DNA of 64,000 nt. It comes from Winogradskyella sp046545555 (GTDB taxonomy: Bacteria > Bacteroidota > Bacteroidia > Flavobacteriales > Flavobacteriaceae). The stretch is taken from positions 1,488,001 through 1,552,000 of the forward strand of contig NZ_JBHZTH010000001.1 in assembly GCF_046545555.1 (NCBI RefSeq), in the 5' to 3' direction. Position 1 is the first letter of the stretch. Every line of letters starts with the position of its first letter. A program made the translations under genes and the position numbers. This document shows, piece after piece, positions 46,978-55,430 of the stretch. A model generated the notes under the pieces. The model made no database searches and had not been told where the DNA came from. It saw only the letters and a program-made list of their open reading frames with translations.

Positions 46978-47286
46978 TTAACAGTATTTTTTTTTTTTAT
47001 ACTTTAAGTTAGTCGATCGTTTCATTATATAGCGCCAGATTAAAAGTGCTAATGTGTAGAGTGAAACAACTAGATATATAACAACTTCGTTAAAGTCATA
47101 AATTATAATCAACGACAAGCAAATTGTAAAAAAGACAATAATATAATACGGAAAATAATTCTTGAAAACATGATAGCTATCCTTTGGTTTTTTTGAACAC
47201 CAAAACACTAATGCTATACTCAATCTTATAATTGTAAAGAGGATTGAGCAAACAATAATTAATCCAAATATCATAATTGCTATCAT
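46978..47286 (-). CDS. Small membrane protein of unknown function
   Basis: A 102-residue protein with three predicted helices (about residues 2-30, 47-64 and 67-87) and a very basic C-terminus (MKRSTNLKYKKKKYC). It is placed two bases after the DUF4173 stop and 21 bases before the Coq4-like gene, so it belongs to the cluster. No family recognised. Confidence 0.7.
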   Translation of the reverse strand: MIAIMIFGLIIVCSILFTIIRLSIALVFWCSKKPKDSYHVFKNYFPYYIIVFFTICLSLIIIYDFNEVVIYLVVSLYTLALLIWRYIMKRSTNLKYKKKKYC

Positions 47287-47288
47287 AA

Positions 47289-48674
47289 TTATTTGGTATC
47301 TAATTTTAAATTATCGTACTGCAACTCTTGCCAAGAGTTTGTTTTCAATTCGTGAGTATATCTCCTATATTTTTTATCAATTAATTGTATAGAATTTTGA
47401 TCTAATTCTTTTAGTTTAGCCTGTTCTTTTAATAGAAAAGTATTGTTATTAGAAAGCTCAATGAGGTAGTTAAAGTCCATTGATTTTGCATTATTAAAAT
47501 TGTAGTTCGTAATTAGGTTATCCCAATTGATAGTACTTGCTAAAATCAGAACAACAAATGCTGCTTTGGTATTTAATCTTATGAGGTACCAAATATTCTT
47601 GATCTGATTAATTTTAAGAAGTGTTGTTATGAGTCCAGTTGCTGAAAGAAGTAGATAGATTAACACACCAATACGTTTGTAAGTAAGACCAAAGTAATAA
47701 ATGTATTGACCGTTTTTAATGCCTATACTAAGCACTAAAATAATATTGAGAATAATCCAAGTATAGGCTAATCTTTTAACTATAATATTGTCTTTGTAAA
47801 AATTGAGATCACCTCTAAAAAAGTAGAGAAGAATAATTATGGCAATAATTATTGAAGCAATCAAAGCATTAATGCCGCTATGTACTTGTTCTGAAAATAC
47901 AGAAGCTCTAATATCCAAATTGGTGAGTATAAAGGTAACGTCGGTAATTAGAAAAATAACAATTAGAACATTGAGCATAGCTATAAGGATAATGCTTAGT
48001 TGATTTTCTTTTTTAAGTTTTAATTCTGAAAAATCATTTGTTTTGTCTAAAAGGTTATTAGTATTTAAGTCTTGGGTAGTTGCAGGTTCTACTTCAACAG
48101 GTTTATGTATGTTAGATAATAAGTAATAACCTAATCCTGCAAAAAGTAACCATTGAATATTGATAAAACTAAAATCAACGCGATCAATTAAATCGTTAAA
48201 TAATGGATTTCCATTTTGATAAAGACCTATAAAAATGATAACAATTATCATAGGTATAAATACAAGTTTTGTTAAATGTATATAGTCTCTATCATGCTTT
48301 GATTCTACTTTTTGAGTTGTTTCAATAACAGAGAAATTACGATGAAAAAGACCAGCGATGGTGGAGTAGAGTCCGTTAAGCCAATGGATGTAAATAGATG
48401 AATTATGCTCGGATAATAGACCAATCAAAGTAAAAAAGGCAACACAGTTGGCGATTATAGCTAACAATGAATCATGAAAGAATACCGCTAAACCTGTTAT
48501 TAAATACAAACTAGAATAGAGTATGGTCTTTTGTTTCTTAAAGTCCTTCTTATTATTTATTAAAAGTATTACGAGTGTAAGGATGCTAAACAGAAATAAG
48601 TTTAGCCCAATACTTTTGTCAAAGAATAAGCTGCTAAATAAAAATGCTCCAATGAATAATATTATTTTCTTCAT
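47289..48674 (-). CDS. DUF4173/DUF4153-type membrane protein
   Basis: A 461-residue polytopic protein with about 12 helices, of the DUF4173 type common in Bacteroidota and Firmicutes. Typical segments are PLFNDLIDRVDFSFINIQWL (about residues 156-175) and SGINALIASIIIAIIILLYFF. The start chosen is the ATG at 48674; a longer frame would begin with a TTG at 48707 that lies inside the operator-like palindrome. That palindrome begins 15 bases upstream of the ATG, so the gene is probably under control of the HTH protein encoded just upstream. Function unknown. Confidence 0.82.
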   Translation of the reverse strand: MKKIILFIGAFLFSSLFFDKSIGLNLFLFSILTLVILLINNKKDFKKQKTILYSSLYLITGLAVFFHDSLLAIIANCVAFFTLIGLLSEHNSSIYIHWLNGLYSTIAGLFHRNFSVIETTQKVESKHDRDYIHLTKLVFIPMIIVIIFIGLYQNGNPLFNDLIDRVDFSFINIQWLLFAGLGYYLLSNIHKPVEVEPATTQDLNTNNLLDKTNDFSELKLKKENQLSIILIAMLNVLIVIFLITDVTFILTNLDIRASVFSEQVHSGINALIASIIIAIIILLYFFRGDLNFYKDNIIVKRLAYTWIILNIILVLSIGIKNGQYIYYFGLTYKRIGVLIYLLLSATGLITTLLKINQIKNIWYLIRLNTKAAFVVLILASTINWDNLITNYNFNNAKSMDFNYLIELSNNNTFLLKEQAKLKELDQNSIQLIDKKYRRYTHELKTNSWQELQYDNLKLDTK

Positions 48675-48688
48675 GATTAGAATTATTA

Positions 48689-48714
48689 AAAGTACTTTGA
48701 AATACAAAGTAAAA
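48689..48714. promoter_or_regulatory. Operator-like palindrome before the DUF4173 gene
   Basis: TACTTTG (48693-48699), AAATA, CAAAGTA (48705-48711) is a perfect 7-5-7 palindrome. A 26-base block around it is identical to 49698-49723. On the - strand it also offers TACTTTG near the place of a promoter -7 element, so a bound repressor would block transcription. The HTH gene between the two copies is the likely regulator. Confidence 0.7.
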
Positions 48715-48729
48715 GTTTAAAAAAATATG

Positions 48730-49023
48730 TTATGTTTTATTAATTAATTTTTCTAGAGCTTCAATATGTTTTTTAAATTCTGCTTTACCAAGTTTTGATG
48801 CACTATACCTGGTATTAGGTTTACGTCCAATAAATTGTTTCTCTACGGTTATATATTCAGCTTTTTCAAGGGCTTTTGTATGGCTCGCAAGGTTTCCATC
48901 TGTAGCGCCCAATAATTCTTTTAGCATATTAAAATCAGCGTATTCATTTACCATTAGAACAGACATAATGCCAAGTCTAATTCTATGATCAAAAAGCTTA
49001 TTTATGTTTGTTATTATACTCAC
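48730..49023 (-). CDS. Winged-helix transcriptional regulator (HTH_34-like)
   Basis: A 97-residue MarR/ArsR-like winged-helix protein: FDHRIRLGIMSVLMVNE (residues 11-27), recognition region ATDGNLASHTKALEKAEYI (about 40-58) and wing KQFIGRKPNTRYSASKLG. This small form (PF13601 type) usually forms dimers and is often found beside polytopic membrane proteins. No cysteine or histidine sensor residues stand out. Two identical palindromes flank it, at 48689-48714 and 49698-49723, and it is probably their ligand, giving autoregulation of the cluster. Confidence 0.88.
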   Translation of the reverse strand: MSIITNINKLFDHRIRLGIMSVLMVNEYADFNMLKELLGATDGNLASHTKALEKAEYITVEKQFIGRKPNTRYSASKLGKAEFKKHIEALEKLINKT

Positions 49024-49080
49024 GTTAATAGTTCAAAATTCATATTCAAAGTTACTGAAACTTGCGACTGAAACTGCTAA

Positions 49081-49692
49081 CTATTTCGTGTCATATTTAA
49101 AATGCATCCAAGTTCCGTAAACAATGTGCATAATTCCAAAACCAAGAACCCATAACCAGAATCCATAACCAGGGTAATAGCTTGCAATTAATCCTAGAAT
49201 TATTTGAATATATCCTAAATACTGTATATCTCCAATACTATATTTAGAAGCACTGACTAAAGCTAGTCCGTAAAAAACAAGCATTAAGCCACCTGTTTGT
49301 CCATATCTTCCTTGACTCAAAATTATTATACAATAAATACCACCAACTGCTAAAGGAACTAAAAAGTTAAAGAGTAATCTACGAGAAGAATTATCCCATA
49401 TTTTTTCATTATTCTTTTTTGCCTTTTTGGTGGTGAGTATAATCCCAGTTGTTGCGCTTAATAAAGCTATAGCAAATAAAACTGCCATACATGTCCAAAA
49501 TACCCAACCATAAAATATAAATAATGTTCCACCACTGTAATTAATTACTAAATAATAAGCAATGGCTGCGCCAATTAAAGCATAGATGCCAGCCAAAACT
49601 CCAGACAAACCGCTCAATGAAATAAAACGAGAGGACTTATTCATTAAGTTTTTTATCTCACTAATGTCTTTTAAATAATCTTCGTTACTCAT
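49081..49692 (-). CDS. Polytopic membrane protein of unknown function
   Basis: A 203-residue protein with a short polar N-terminus (SNEDYLKDISEIKNLMNKSS) and six predicted helices. Residues FKYDTK end it after WLWVLGFGIMHIVYGTWMH. It is the first gene of the regulated cluster; the operator-like palindrome starts only five bases upstream of its ATG. The HTH gene follows after 57 bases. The association of such membrane proteins with PF13601 regulators is common in flavobacteria, but no function is known. Confidence 0.75.
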   Translation of the reverse strand: MSNEDYLKDISEIKNLMNKSSRFISLSGLSGVLAGIYALIGAAIAYYLVINYSGGTLFIFYGWVFWTCMAVLFAIALLSATTGIILTTKKAKKNNEKIWDNSSRRLLFNFLVPLAVGGIYCIIILSQGRYGQTGGLMLVFYGLALVSASKYSIGDIQYLGYIQIILGLIASYYPGYGFWLWVLGFGIMHIVYGTWMHFKYDTK

Positions 49693-49697
49693 AATTT

Positions 49698-49723
49698 AAA
49701 GTACTTTGAAATACAAAGTAAAA
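49698..49723. promoter_or_regulatory. Operator-like palindrome before the 203-residue membrane protein gene
   Basis: The palindrome TACTTTG (49702-49708), AAATA, CAAAGTA (49714-49720) with flanks is identical over 26 bases to 48689-48714. It is almost touching the start codon at 49692, so a protein bound here would block both promoter clearance and early transcription. Confidence 0.7.
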
Positions 49724-49803
49724 CATTTTATTTCAAAGAAGCAAAACTATTTTAGAAGATTTTAACTAAATTGATGATCTAATAATTAAACCATTATAAG
49801 ATT

Positions 49804-50157
49804 ATGATAGGATTACTTTTAATAATAGCCAATATTTCAGGCGGAATTTTACTCGGATTAGCAACTCTCGATAAATGGGATGGAGAAAGTAACTTTTTTA
49901 ATAAAATAGCTAGTTTTTTAGCACCTTTTCAAACCATTATTGGTTGTGCACTTATTGTGTTAGCTATTTTAACCTTTTGGGGAAATATACTTTTTAGTGT
50001 AGCAAGTATTTTAGGAGGGCTTTTATTATTAACACATGTTTTTGGTAAGGTGCCCGCTTTAGAAACAAGCCTTAGAAAGCTCTCGGCTAAATTGATGCCT
50101 TTTAAAGCTATCATAGGAATTGGACTAATTGCTATTGGTCTTTGGGGTTTGTTTTAA
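49804..50157 (+). CDS. Small four-helix membrane protein
   Basis: A 117-residue, strongly hydrophobic protein with four predicted helices and two related halves: APFQTIIGCALIVLAILTFW (about residues 40-59) and MPFKAIIGIGLIAIGLWGLF at the C-terminus, suggesting an internal duplication. No family recognised. It is followed after six bases by the DUF1801 gene and runs divergently from the regulated cluster, separated by 111 bases that contain the operator at 49698-49723. Confidence 0.7.
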   Translation: MIGLLLIIANISGGILLGLATLDKWDGESNFFNKIASFLAPFQTIIGCALIVLAILTFWGNILFSVASILGGLLLLTHVFGKVPALETSLRKLSAKLMPFKAIIGIGLIAIGLWGLF

Positions 50158-50163
50158 TTTATT

Positions 50164-50550
50164 TTGAATCCAGCAGAACTCTACATATTAAATCAGAGTG
50201 AGCCTTATAAGTCAATTTTGCTTCAACTTCAGGCGATTATAGTGGCAATTGCTCCAGATGCGGAATTATTATACAAATGGAAAATCCCATTTTACTATTA
50301 CAATGGAATACCGCTATGCTATCTTAATCAAACAAAAGATTATGTGGATTTAGCCTTTTGGCATTTTGATAAAATGGAAGAGTTTACTGAATACTTTACA
50401 GATGCTAACCGAAAATCAATTAGGTCATTACGTTATAAATCTACAGATGATATTAGAGATGAGGTTGTTGTTTATGTTCTTCAAAAACAGTTAGAAGTTA
50501 ATACCAATCCGTTTAAGTTAATATTAAAAAAACAATCTTCTAAAAAGTAG
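50164..50550 (+). CDS. DUF1801 domain protein
   Basis: A 128-residue cytoplasmic protein of the DUF1801 (YdhG-like) family: LYKWKIPFYYYNGIPLCYLN (about residues 40-59), DYVDLAFWHFD and RSLRYKSTDDI are typical. The start is a TTG at 50164; no ATG occurs before residue 70, so a TTG start is needed to keep the domain whole. The 3' end overlaps the convergent kdsA gene by 11 bases. Function unknown. Confidence 0.85.
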   Translation: MNPAELYILNQSEPYKSILLQLQAIIVAIAPDAELLYKWKIPFYYYNGIPLCYLNQTKDYVDLAFWHFDKMEEFTEYFTDANRKSIRSLRYKSTDDIRDEVVVYVLQKQLEVNTNPFKLILKKQSSKK

Positions 50551-51352
50551 AAACGAGTTTTCTAATAGCCACTAAATTACTCAACAAACCTTCCAAATTA
50601 TCTAAGTGTAACATGTTGGCTCCGTCGCTCTTCGCATTTGCAGGATCGAAGTGAGTCTCTATAAATAACCCATCGACGCTGTTTACAACACCAGCTCTAG
50701 CAATAGTCTCTATCATGTCTGGTCGTCCACCAGTAACACCAATACTTTGGTTAGGTTGTTGTAAAGAATGTGTGACGTCTAAAACAGTTGGTGCAATTTT
50801 TCGCATCGTTGGAATACCTCTAAAATCTACAATCATATCTTGGTAACCAAACATAGTACCTCTATCTGTAATCCATGCTTGGTCATTACCTGCATCTTTA
50901 ACCTTCTGCACAGCATGTTTCATGGCTTCAGGACTCATAAATTGCCCTTTCTTTAAGTTCACCACTTTGCCTGTTTCAGCGGCAGCTACCACTAAGTCAG
51001 TTTGTCTTACTAAGAAAGCAGGAATTTGCAAAACATCAACATATTCTGCAGCCATAGCAGCATCAGATGCTTCATGTATATCTGTTACTGTCGGTACATC
51101 AAACGTTTCAGAAACTTTTCTAAGAATTTTTAGAGCTTTTTCATTTCCGATTCCTGTAAAACTATCAATTCTACTTCTGTTAGCTTTCTTAAAACTACCT
51201 TTAAAAACATAAGGAATATGAAGTTTGTCTGTTATAGAAATAACTTTTTCGGCAATACGAAGTGCCATATCTTCACCTTCAATGGCACATGGGCCACAAA
51301 GCAAGAAAAAATTATCAGATTCGTTGTGTTTTAATTTCGGAATTGTAATCAA
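50540..51352 (-). CDS. kdsA: 3-deoxy-8-phosphooctulonate synthase
   Basis: A 270-residue aldolase-type enzyme that condenses arabinose 5-phosphate with phosphoenolpyruvate to make KDO 8-phosphate for lipopolysaccharide. Family motifs: LLCGPCAIEG (residues 17-26), FKGSFKKANRSRIDSFTG (about 50-67), TDIHEASDA, DRGTMFGYQDMIVDFRG, DVTHSLQQPN and ETHFDPANAKSDG. Metal-dependent and metal-free forms are not separated here. The start appears to be TTG at 51352 because the frame has no upstream ATG. A TATCTTTG element on the - strand lies 26 bases upstream. The gene ends convergent with DUF1801 and overlaps it by 11 bases. Confidence 0.95.
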   Translation of the reverse strand: MITIPKLKHNESDNFFLLCGPCAIEGEDMALRIAEKVISITDKLHIPYVFKGSFKKANRSRIDSFTGIGNEKALKILRKVSETFDVPTVTDIHEASDAAMAAEYVDVLQIPAFLVRQTDLVVAAAETGKVVNLKKGQFMSPEAMKHAVQKVKDAGNDQAWITDRGTMFGYQDMIVDFRGIPTMRKIAPTVLDVTHSLQQPNQSIGVTGGRPDMIETIARAGVVNSVDGLFIETHFDPANAKSDGANMLHLDNLEGLLSNLVAIRKLVSTF

Positions 51353-51377
51353 AGTAAAATGCTTAAGTATTAGGCAA

Positions 51378-51385
51378 CAAAGATA
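51378..51385 (-). promoter_or_regulatory. Probable -7 promoter element of kdsA
   Basis: TATCTTTG on the - strand is an exact match to the Bacteroidota TAnnTTTG element and gives a short leader before the TTG start. The -33 TTTG is not evident, and the promoter lies between kdsA and the end of the 119-residue membrane protein gene. Confidence 0.45.
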
Positions 51386-51390
51386 ACAAT

Positions 51391-51750
51391 TTAAAAGACC
51401 TTTTTTATGCTATTTCTAATAATCCAGAGTGACATTATAAAGTTTCCTACAACTAATACACCACCATAAAATAATAAGCGTTTTAGCGCTTCAGACCAGT
51501 TTACAATATTGAGCAAATCAAAAAGATAGGCGAATATAAGATAGGAAGAAAGACAAACAAAAATTATACCTAAAGAGAAGTTTAATTTTCTATTTGGTTT
51601 TATTAATTGCCACAAAAAAGGAATGCCAAATAATAGGATAGGATAGGCCGACACTCCATCAGTTCTATTAATATTAGTAAACCAATAAATAATTATTGAT
51701 AAAAAATACAGATAAGGTATGAATTTTGCGTATTTGCTAATTGTTTGCAT
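51391..51750 (-). CDS. Small four-helix membrane protein
   Basis: A 119-residue protein with four predicted helices (about residues 11-26, 37-50, 57-77 and 90-112) and a basic end NSIKKVF. It lies upstream of kdsA on the same strand with a gap of 38 bases, but a separate promoter element sits in that gap. No family recognised. Confidence 0.65.
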   Translation of the reverse strand: MQTISKYAKFIPYLYFLSIIIYWFTNINRTDGVSAYPILLFGIPFLWQLIKPNRKLNFSLGIIFVCLSSYLIFAYLFDLLNIVNWSEALKRLLFYGGVLVVGNFIMSLWIIRNSIKKVF

Positions 51751-51913
51751 CTGGGTTATTTTAAGGGTTCAGACGTAAATAGCCCAATTAGCGATTGATT
51801 TTTTTGGGTTAGGCTTTTTACTTTTTATAAGTTATGAAACGGTAAAATACAATTCTAAATTGTTTGAAAATTAAAATATAACATATTATTAACGAAGTGC
51901 GGAGAATAAGATG

Positions 51914-51921
51914 TACCTTTG
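51914..51921 (+). promoter_or_regulatory. Probable -7 promoter element of typA
   Basis: TACCTTTG matches TAnnTTTG exactly and is followed by GCGCGC and the ATG at 51945, so the leader would be about 18 bases. This form (TAnCTTTGC just before a start) is common for highly expressed flavobacterial genes. Confidence 0.55.
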
Positions 51922-51944
51922 CGCGCTTAAAATCAGCATATATT

Positions 51945-53744
51945 ATGGCTAATATTAAAAATATTGCAATCATTGCACACGTCGATCATGGGAAGACAAC
52001 TTTAGTAGATAAAATTATGTATCACTGTCAGTTATTTCGTGAAAATGAAAATACTGGTGATCTAATTTTAGATAACAACGATTTAGAAAGAGAAAGAGGT
52101 ATTACAATAACTTCAAAGAATGTTTCTGTTGTTTATAAAGATACTAAGATTAATGTTATAGATACTCCAGGTCACGCCGATTTTGGTGGCGAAGTTGAGC
52201 GTGTATTAAATATGGCAGATGGTGTTTTACTTTTAGTAGATGCCTTTGAAGGTCCTATGCCTCAAACACGTTTTGTTTTGCAAAAAGCAATTGATTTAGG
52301 TTTAAAGCCATGTGTTGTTGTAAATAAAGTAGATAAAGAAAACTGTACACCAGACGAGGTACACGAAAAAGTTTTTGACTTAATGTTTGAGTTAGGTGCA
52401 GAAGAATGGCAACTAGATTTTCCTACAGTATACGGTTCTGCAAAAAACAACTGGATGAGTGATGATTGGCAGAATGAAACAGATAATGTAGAGCCATTAT
52501 TAGATATGGTTATTGAGCATATACCTGAGCCTAAAATTGAAGAAGGTACTACACAGATGTTAATTACATCTTTAGATTTTTCTTCATTTACGGGTCGTAT
52601 TGCTATTGGTCGTTTAACAAGAGGTGGTTTAAAAGTAAATCAGCAGATATCTTTGGTAAAAAGAGATGGTTCTATTGTTAAGAGTAAAATAAAAGAGTTA
52701 CACACCTTCGAGGGTGTAGGTCGTAAAAAAGTTGAAGAAGTACAAACAGGTGATATCTGTGCTATTGTAGGTTTAGAAGGATTTGAGATTGGTGATACTG
52801 TCGCTGATATCGAAAACCCTGAAGGTTTAAAAACGATAGCTATTGATGAGCCTACAATGAGTATGTTATTTACTATTAACGATTCTCCATTTTTTGGTAA
52901 AGATGGAAAATATGTAACTTCTCGTCATATTAAAGACCGTTTAACTAAGGAACTTGAAAAAAACTTAGCACTGCGTGTTGAAGAAACTGACAGTGCTGAT
53001 AAATTTATGGTTTTTGGAAGAGGTGTACTGCATTTATCTGTCTTGATTGAGACAATGCGACGCGAAGGTTACGAGCTTCAAATAGGACAACCACAAGTTA
53101 TCATTAAAGAAGTTGATGGTGTTAAATGTGAACCTTTTGAAGAAATGACGATTGATTTACCAGAACATGTATCTGGTAAAGCGATTGAAATGGTTACTAT
53201 GCGTAAAGGTGAAATGGTAAGTATGGAAGCTAAAGGTGACCGAATGGTATGTGAGTTTATTGTGCCATCACGTGGTATAATAGGGTTACGTAATCAACTA
53301 CTAACAGCAACAGCAGGTGAAGCTATTATGGCGCATCGTTTTGTAGATTATAGACCATTAAAAGGTGGAATACCAGAAAGACAGAATGGTAGTTTAGTCT
53401 CTATGGAAAACGGGCAAGCAATTCCTTATTCTATTGATAAATTACAAGATCGTGGTAAGTTTTTTGTAAATCCTGGTGAAGATATTTACGGTGGTCAAGT
53501 GATTGGTGAGAATTCTCGTGGAGATGATATGGCTGTTAATGTTACTAAAACTAAAAAGTTAAGTAATGTACGTTCGTCTGGTGCAGATGATAAAGCTAAA
53601 ATTATACCAGCAATTAAGTTTTCATTAGAAGAGGCTTTAGAATATATTCAGAAAGATGAGTATGTAGAAGTTACACCTAACCATATAAGGTTGCGTAAAA
53701 TCTTTTTAAGTGAAGTTGAGCGCAAGCGCAACAAGAACATATAA
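51945..53744 (+). CDS. typA: GTP-binding translation factor TypA/BipA
   Basis: A 599-residue ribosome-associated GTPase of the EF-G family, needed in many bacteria for growth under stress and ribosome assembly at low temperature. G1 is AHVDHGKTT (residues 10-18), G2 RGITI, G3 DTPGHADF, G4 NKVD and the effector helix region follows. The C-terminal part contains RGRGVLHLSVLIE-like MVFGRGVLHLSVLIETMRRE, then SRGIIGLRNQLLTATAGEAIM, typical of the BipA C-terminal domain. The ATG at 51945 is used because an upstream TTG/ATG at 51897 lies before the predicted promoter element. Full length for the family. Confidence 0.97.
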   Translation: MANIKNIAIIAHVDHGKTTLVDKIMYHCQLFRENENTGDLILDNNDLERERGITITSKNVSVVYKDTKINVIDTPGHADFGGEVERVLNMADGVLLLVDAFEGPMPQTRFVLQKAIDLGLKPCVVVNKVDKENCTPDEVHEKVFDLMFELGAEEWQLDFPTVYGSAKNNWMSDDWQNETDNVEPLLDMVIEHIPEPKIEEGTTQMLITSLDFSSFTGRIAIGRLTRGGLKVNQQISLVKRDGSIVKSKIKELHTFEGVGRKKVEEVQTGDICAIVGLEGFEIGDTVADIENPEGLKTIAIDEPTMSMLFTINDSPFFGKDGKYVTSRHIKDRLTKELEKNLALRVEETDSADKFMVFGRGVLHLSVLIETMRREGYELQIGQPQVIIKEVDGVKCEPFEEMTIDLPEHVSGKAIEMVTMRKGEMVSMEAKGDRMVCEFIVPSRGIIGLRNQLLTATAGEAIMAHRFVDYRPLKGGIPERQNGSLVSMENGQAIPYSIDKLQDRGKFFVNPGEDIYGGQVIGENSRGDDMAVNVTKTKKLSNVRSSGADDKAKIIPAIKFSLEEALEYIQKDEYVEVTPNHIRLRKIFLSEVERKRNKNI

Positions 53745-53771
53745 TATTAAATTATATTTTAAAAAAAATTG

Positions 53772-53805
53772 AAAGAGAAATACTGAAAAGTGTTTCTCTT
53801 TTTTT
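53772..53805 (+). terminator. Intrinsic terminator of typA
   Basis: Arms AAAGAGAAATACT (53772-53784) and AGTGTTTCTCTTT (53789-53801), 13 pairs with one G-U, a GAAA tetraloop and a T-run to 53805. It follows the typA stop by 28 bases. Confidence 0.85.
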
Positions 53806-53845
53806 ATGATAAATAAACTTTAGAAGTTTTATATTTACAAAAACA

Positions 53846-54061
53846 ATGACAATGCATTTTCTTTATTTCGATCCAGGTTTAGGTGCTATGATTATTCAAA
53901 CAATTATTGCTGCAGTAGCTGGTGTAATTTTGTTTTCTAAAAACCTTATGCATAAAATAAAAGTGTTTTTAGGGATTACAAAACCCTTAGAAGATGATGT
54001 TTTTGATGATATTGAAGTTAAAGATTCTGAAATAGAAAACAAAAATTCTAGTGAACGCTAA
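53846..54061 (+). CDS. Small single-span membrane protein heading the glycan cassette
   Basis: A 71-residue protein with the N-terminal motif YFDPGLGAMIIQ and one or two close helices (about residues 10-32), then an acidic tail EDDVFDDIEVKDSEIE. The DPGxGxMIIQ motif is found in many bacterial small membrane proteins next to SAM methyltransferase genes of glycan loci. It overlaps the methyltransferase gene by 11 bases, so both are translated together, and may help place the enzyme at the membrane. The second Met (residue 3) is an equally good start. Confidence 0.7.
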   Translation: MTMHFLYFDPGLGAMIIQTIIAAVAGVILFSKNLMHKIKVFLGITKPLEDDVFDDIEVKDSEIENKNSSER

Positions 54062-55430
54062 AAACGCGCATTCTTCTTCATTTAGAGATCCATCAGGTTA
54101 TGTGTTCGTAGAAAATGAAGACATTAAAAGAGTTATACATCCTATTTATTTTGAACAATATAAATCACTTACAGATAGTGGTTTTTACAATACATTGTTT
54201 AAAAACGAATTATTGATTTCTCATATTGAACTTGAAAAAAATGAATCGGAAATAGTAATTAAAGCAGAGAAAATTCCTTTTATAACTTATCCTTACGAGT
54301 GGAGTTTCAATATGTACAAAGAAGCTGCTCTACTAACCCTAAAACTTCAAAAATTTAGTTTAGAAAATGGTTTCTCATTAAAAGATGCTTCTGCTTTTAA
54401 TATTACATTTTATAAAGGAAAGGCCATATTTATTGATACACTTTCATTTGATTTCTACAGAGAGAATTCCCCCTGGAGAGCATACAAACAATTTATTACG
54501 CACTTTTTTGGACCTCTACTTTTGGCGCATTATCATGGAGCTCAGCAGTTAAAATTATTAAGTAATTTTATTGATGGGATACCTGTAAAGATCATTAGTT
54601 CTATGTTGCCATCTAAGACGAAACTAAGTCCTTTGTTATATTCTAATATCCATTTGCTAGCAAAATTAGAAGATAAGCATAATGAAGATTATAAAGGTGA
54701 CGCAAAGACAGCTTCATTAACAAAGAAAGGTCAACTTAACATTATTAAAAGTCTTTATGACTACATTAAAAAGCTAGAGTTAAAAGAGCACTCTGAATGG
54801 GGAAATTATTACAATAAAACGAATTACACTGACGATGCTTTTTTACAAAAATCACAAATTATTAATACTTGGGTAAAGGCTATACAGCCCAATAAATTAA
54901 TTGACGTTGGTGGTAATGATGGGACATTTGTTAGAAAGCTAAAAGATGAGACTAAAATAGCTTTAGTTTGCGATATCGATAACAATGCTGTAGATTTTAA
55001 TCATAAGACGATGAAAATTAATAAGGAGCATTTTATGCTTCCTTTTGTTTTAGATGTATTAAATCCTTCTGCTAGTATCGGTCTCAACAATAAGGAGCGC
55101 GATTCTTTTCTAAACCGAATTGGTGACTTTGCTCCAGATGTTACTTTTGCCTTAGCTGTAATTCATCATATGTCTTTATCTGGTAATGTGCCTTTTAGAG
55201 AATCGGCTAAGTTCTTTAGTTCATTTTCTAAGTATTTAATTATAGAATTTCCAAAACGTGAAGATTCTTGGGTTCAAAGACTTTTAAACAATAAAGCTGA
55301 TTTTAAGAGTCACTTTGATTTTTATAGTCAGGTAAATTTTGAAGACGCTTATTCTCAATATTTTAATATAGAAGGTAAGGAAGTAATTGAGTCATCAGAA
55401 CGTGTTTTATATCTATTAAAAGCTCTATGA
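54051..55430 (+). CDS. NoeA-like SAM-dependent methyltransferase
   Basis: A 459-residue protein with an N-terminal domain (about 1-240) that contains FRDPSGYVF, ITYPYEWSFNMYKEAALLTL and FIDTLSFD, and a C-terminal methyltransferase domain with the glycine-rich SAM loop LIDVGGNDGTFVRKL (about residues 283-297) and VTFALAVIHHMSLSG. This two-part structure is known from NoeA-like nodulation and glycan-modification proteins. The start is a GTG inside the previous gene (11-base overlap). The stop overlaps the sulfatase-like gene by four bases. Substrate unknown, probably a membrane glycan. Confidence 0.85.
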   Translation: MNAKNAHSSSFRDPSGYVFVENEDIKRVIHPIYFEQYKSLTDSGFYNTLFKNELLISHIELEKNESEIVIKAEKIPFITYPYEWSFNMYKEAALLTLKLQKFSLENGFSLKDASAFNITFYKGKAIFIDTLSFDFYRENSPWRAYKQFITHFFGPLLLAHYHGAQQLKLLSNFIDGIPVKIISSMLPSKTKLSPLLYSNIHLLAKLEDKHNEDYKGDAKTASLTKKGQLNIIKSLYDYIKKLELKEHSEWGNYYNKTNYTDDAFLQKSQIINTWVKAIQPNKLIDVGGNDGTFVRKLKDETKIALVCDIDNNAVDFNHKTMKINKEHFMLPFVLDVLNPSASIGLNNKERDSFLNRIGDFAPDVTFALAVIHHMSLSGNVPFRESAKFFSSFSKYLIIEFPKREDSWVQRLLNNKADFKSHFDFYSQVNFEDAYSQYFNIEGKEVIESSERVLYLLKAL

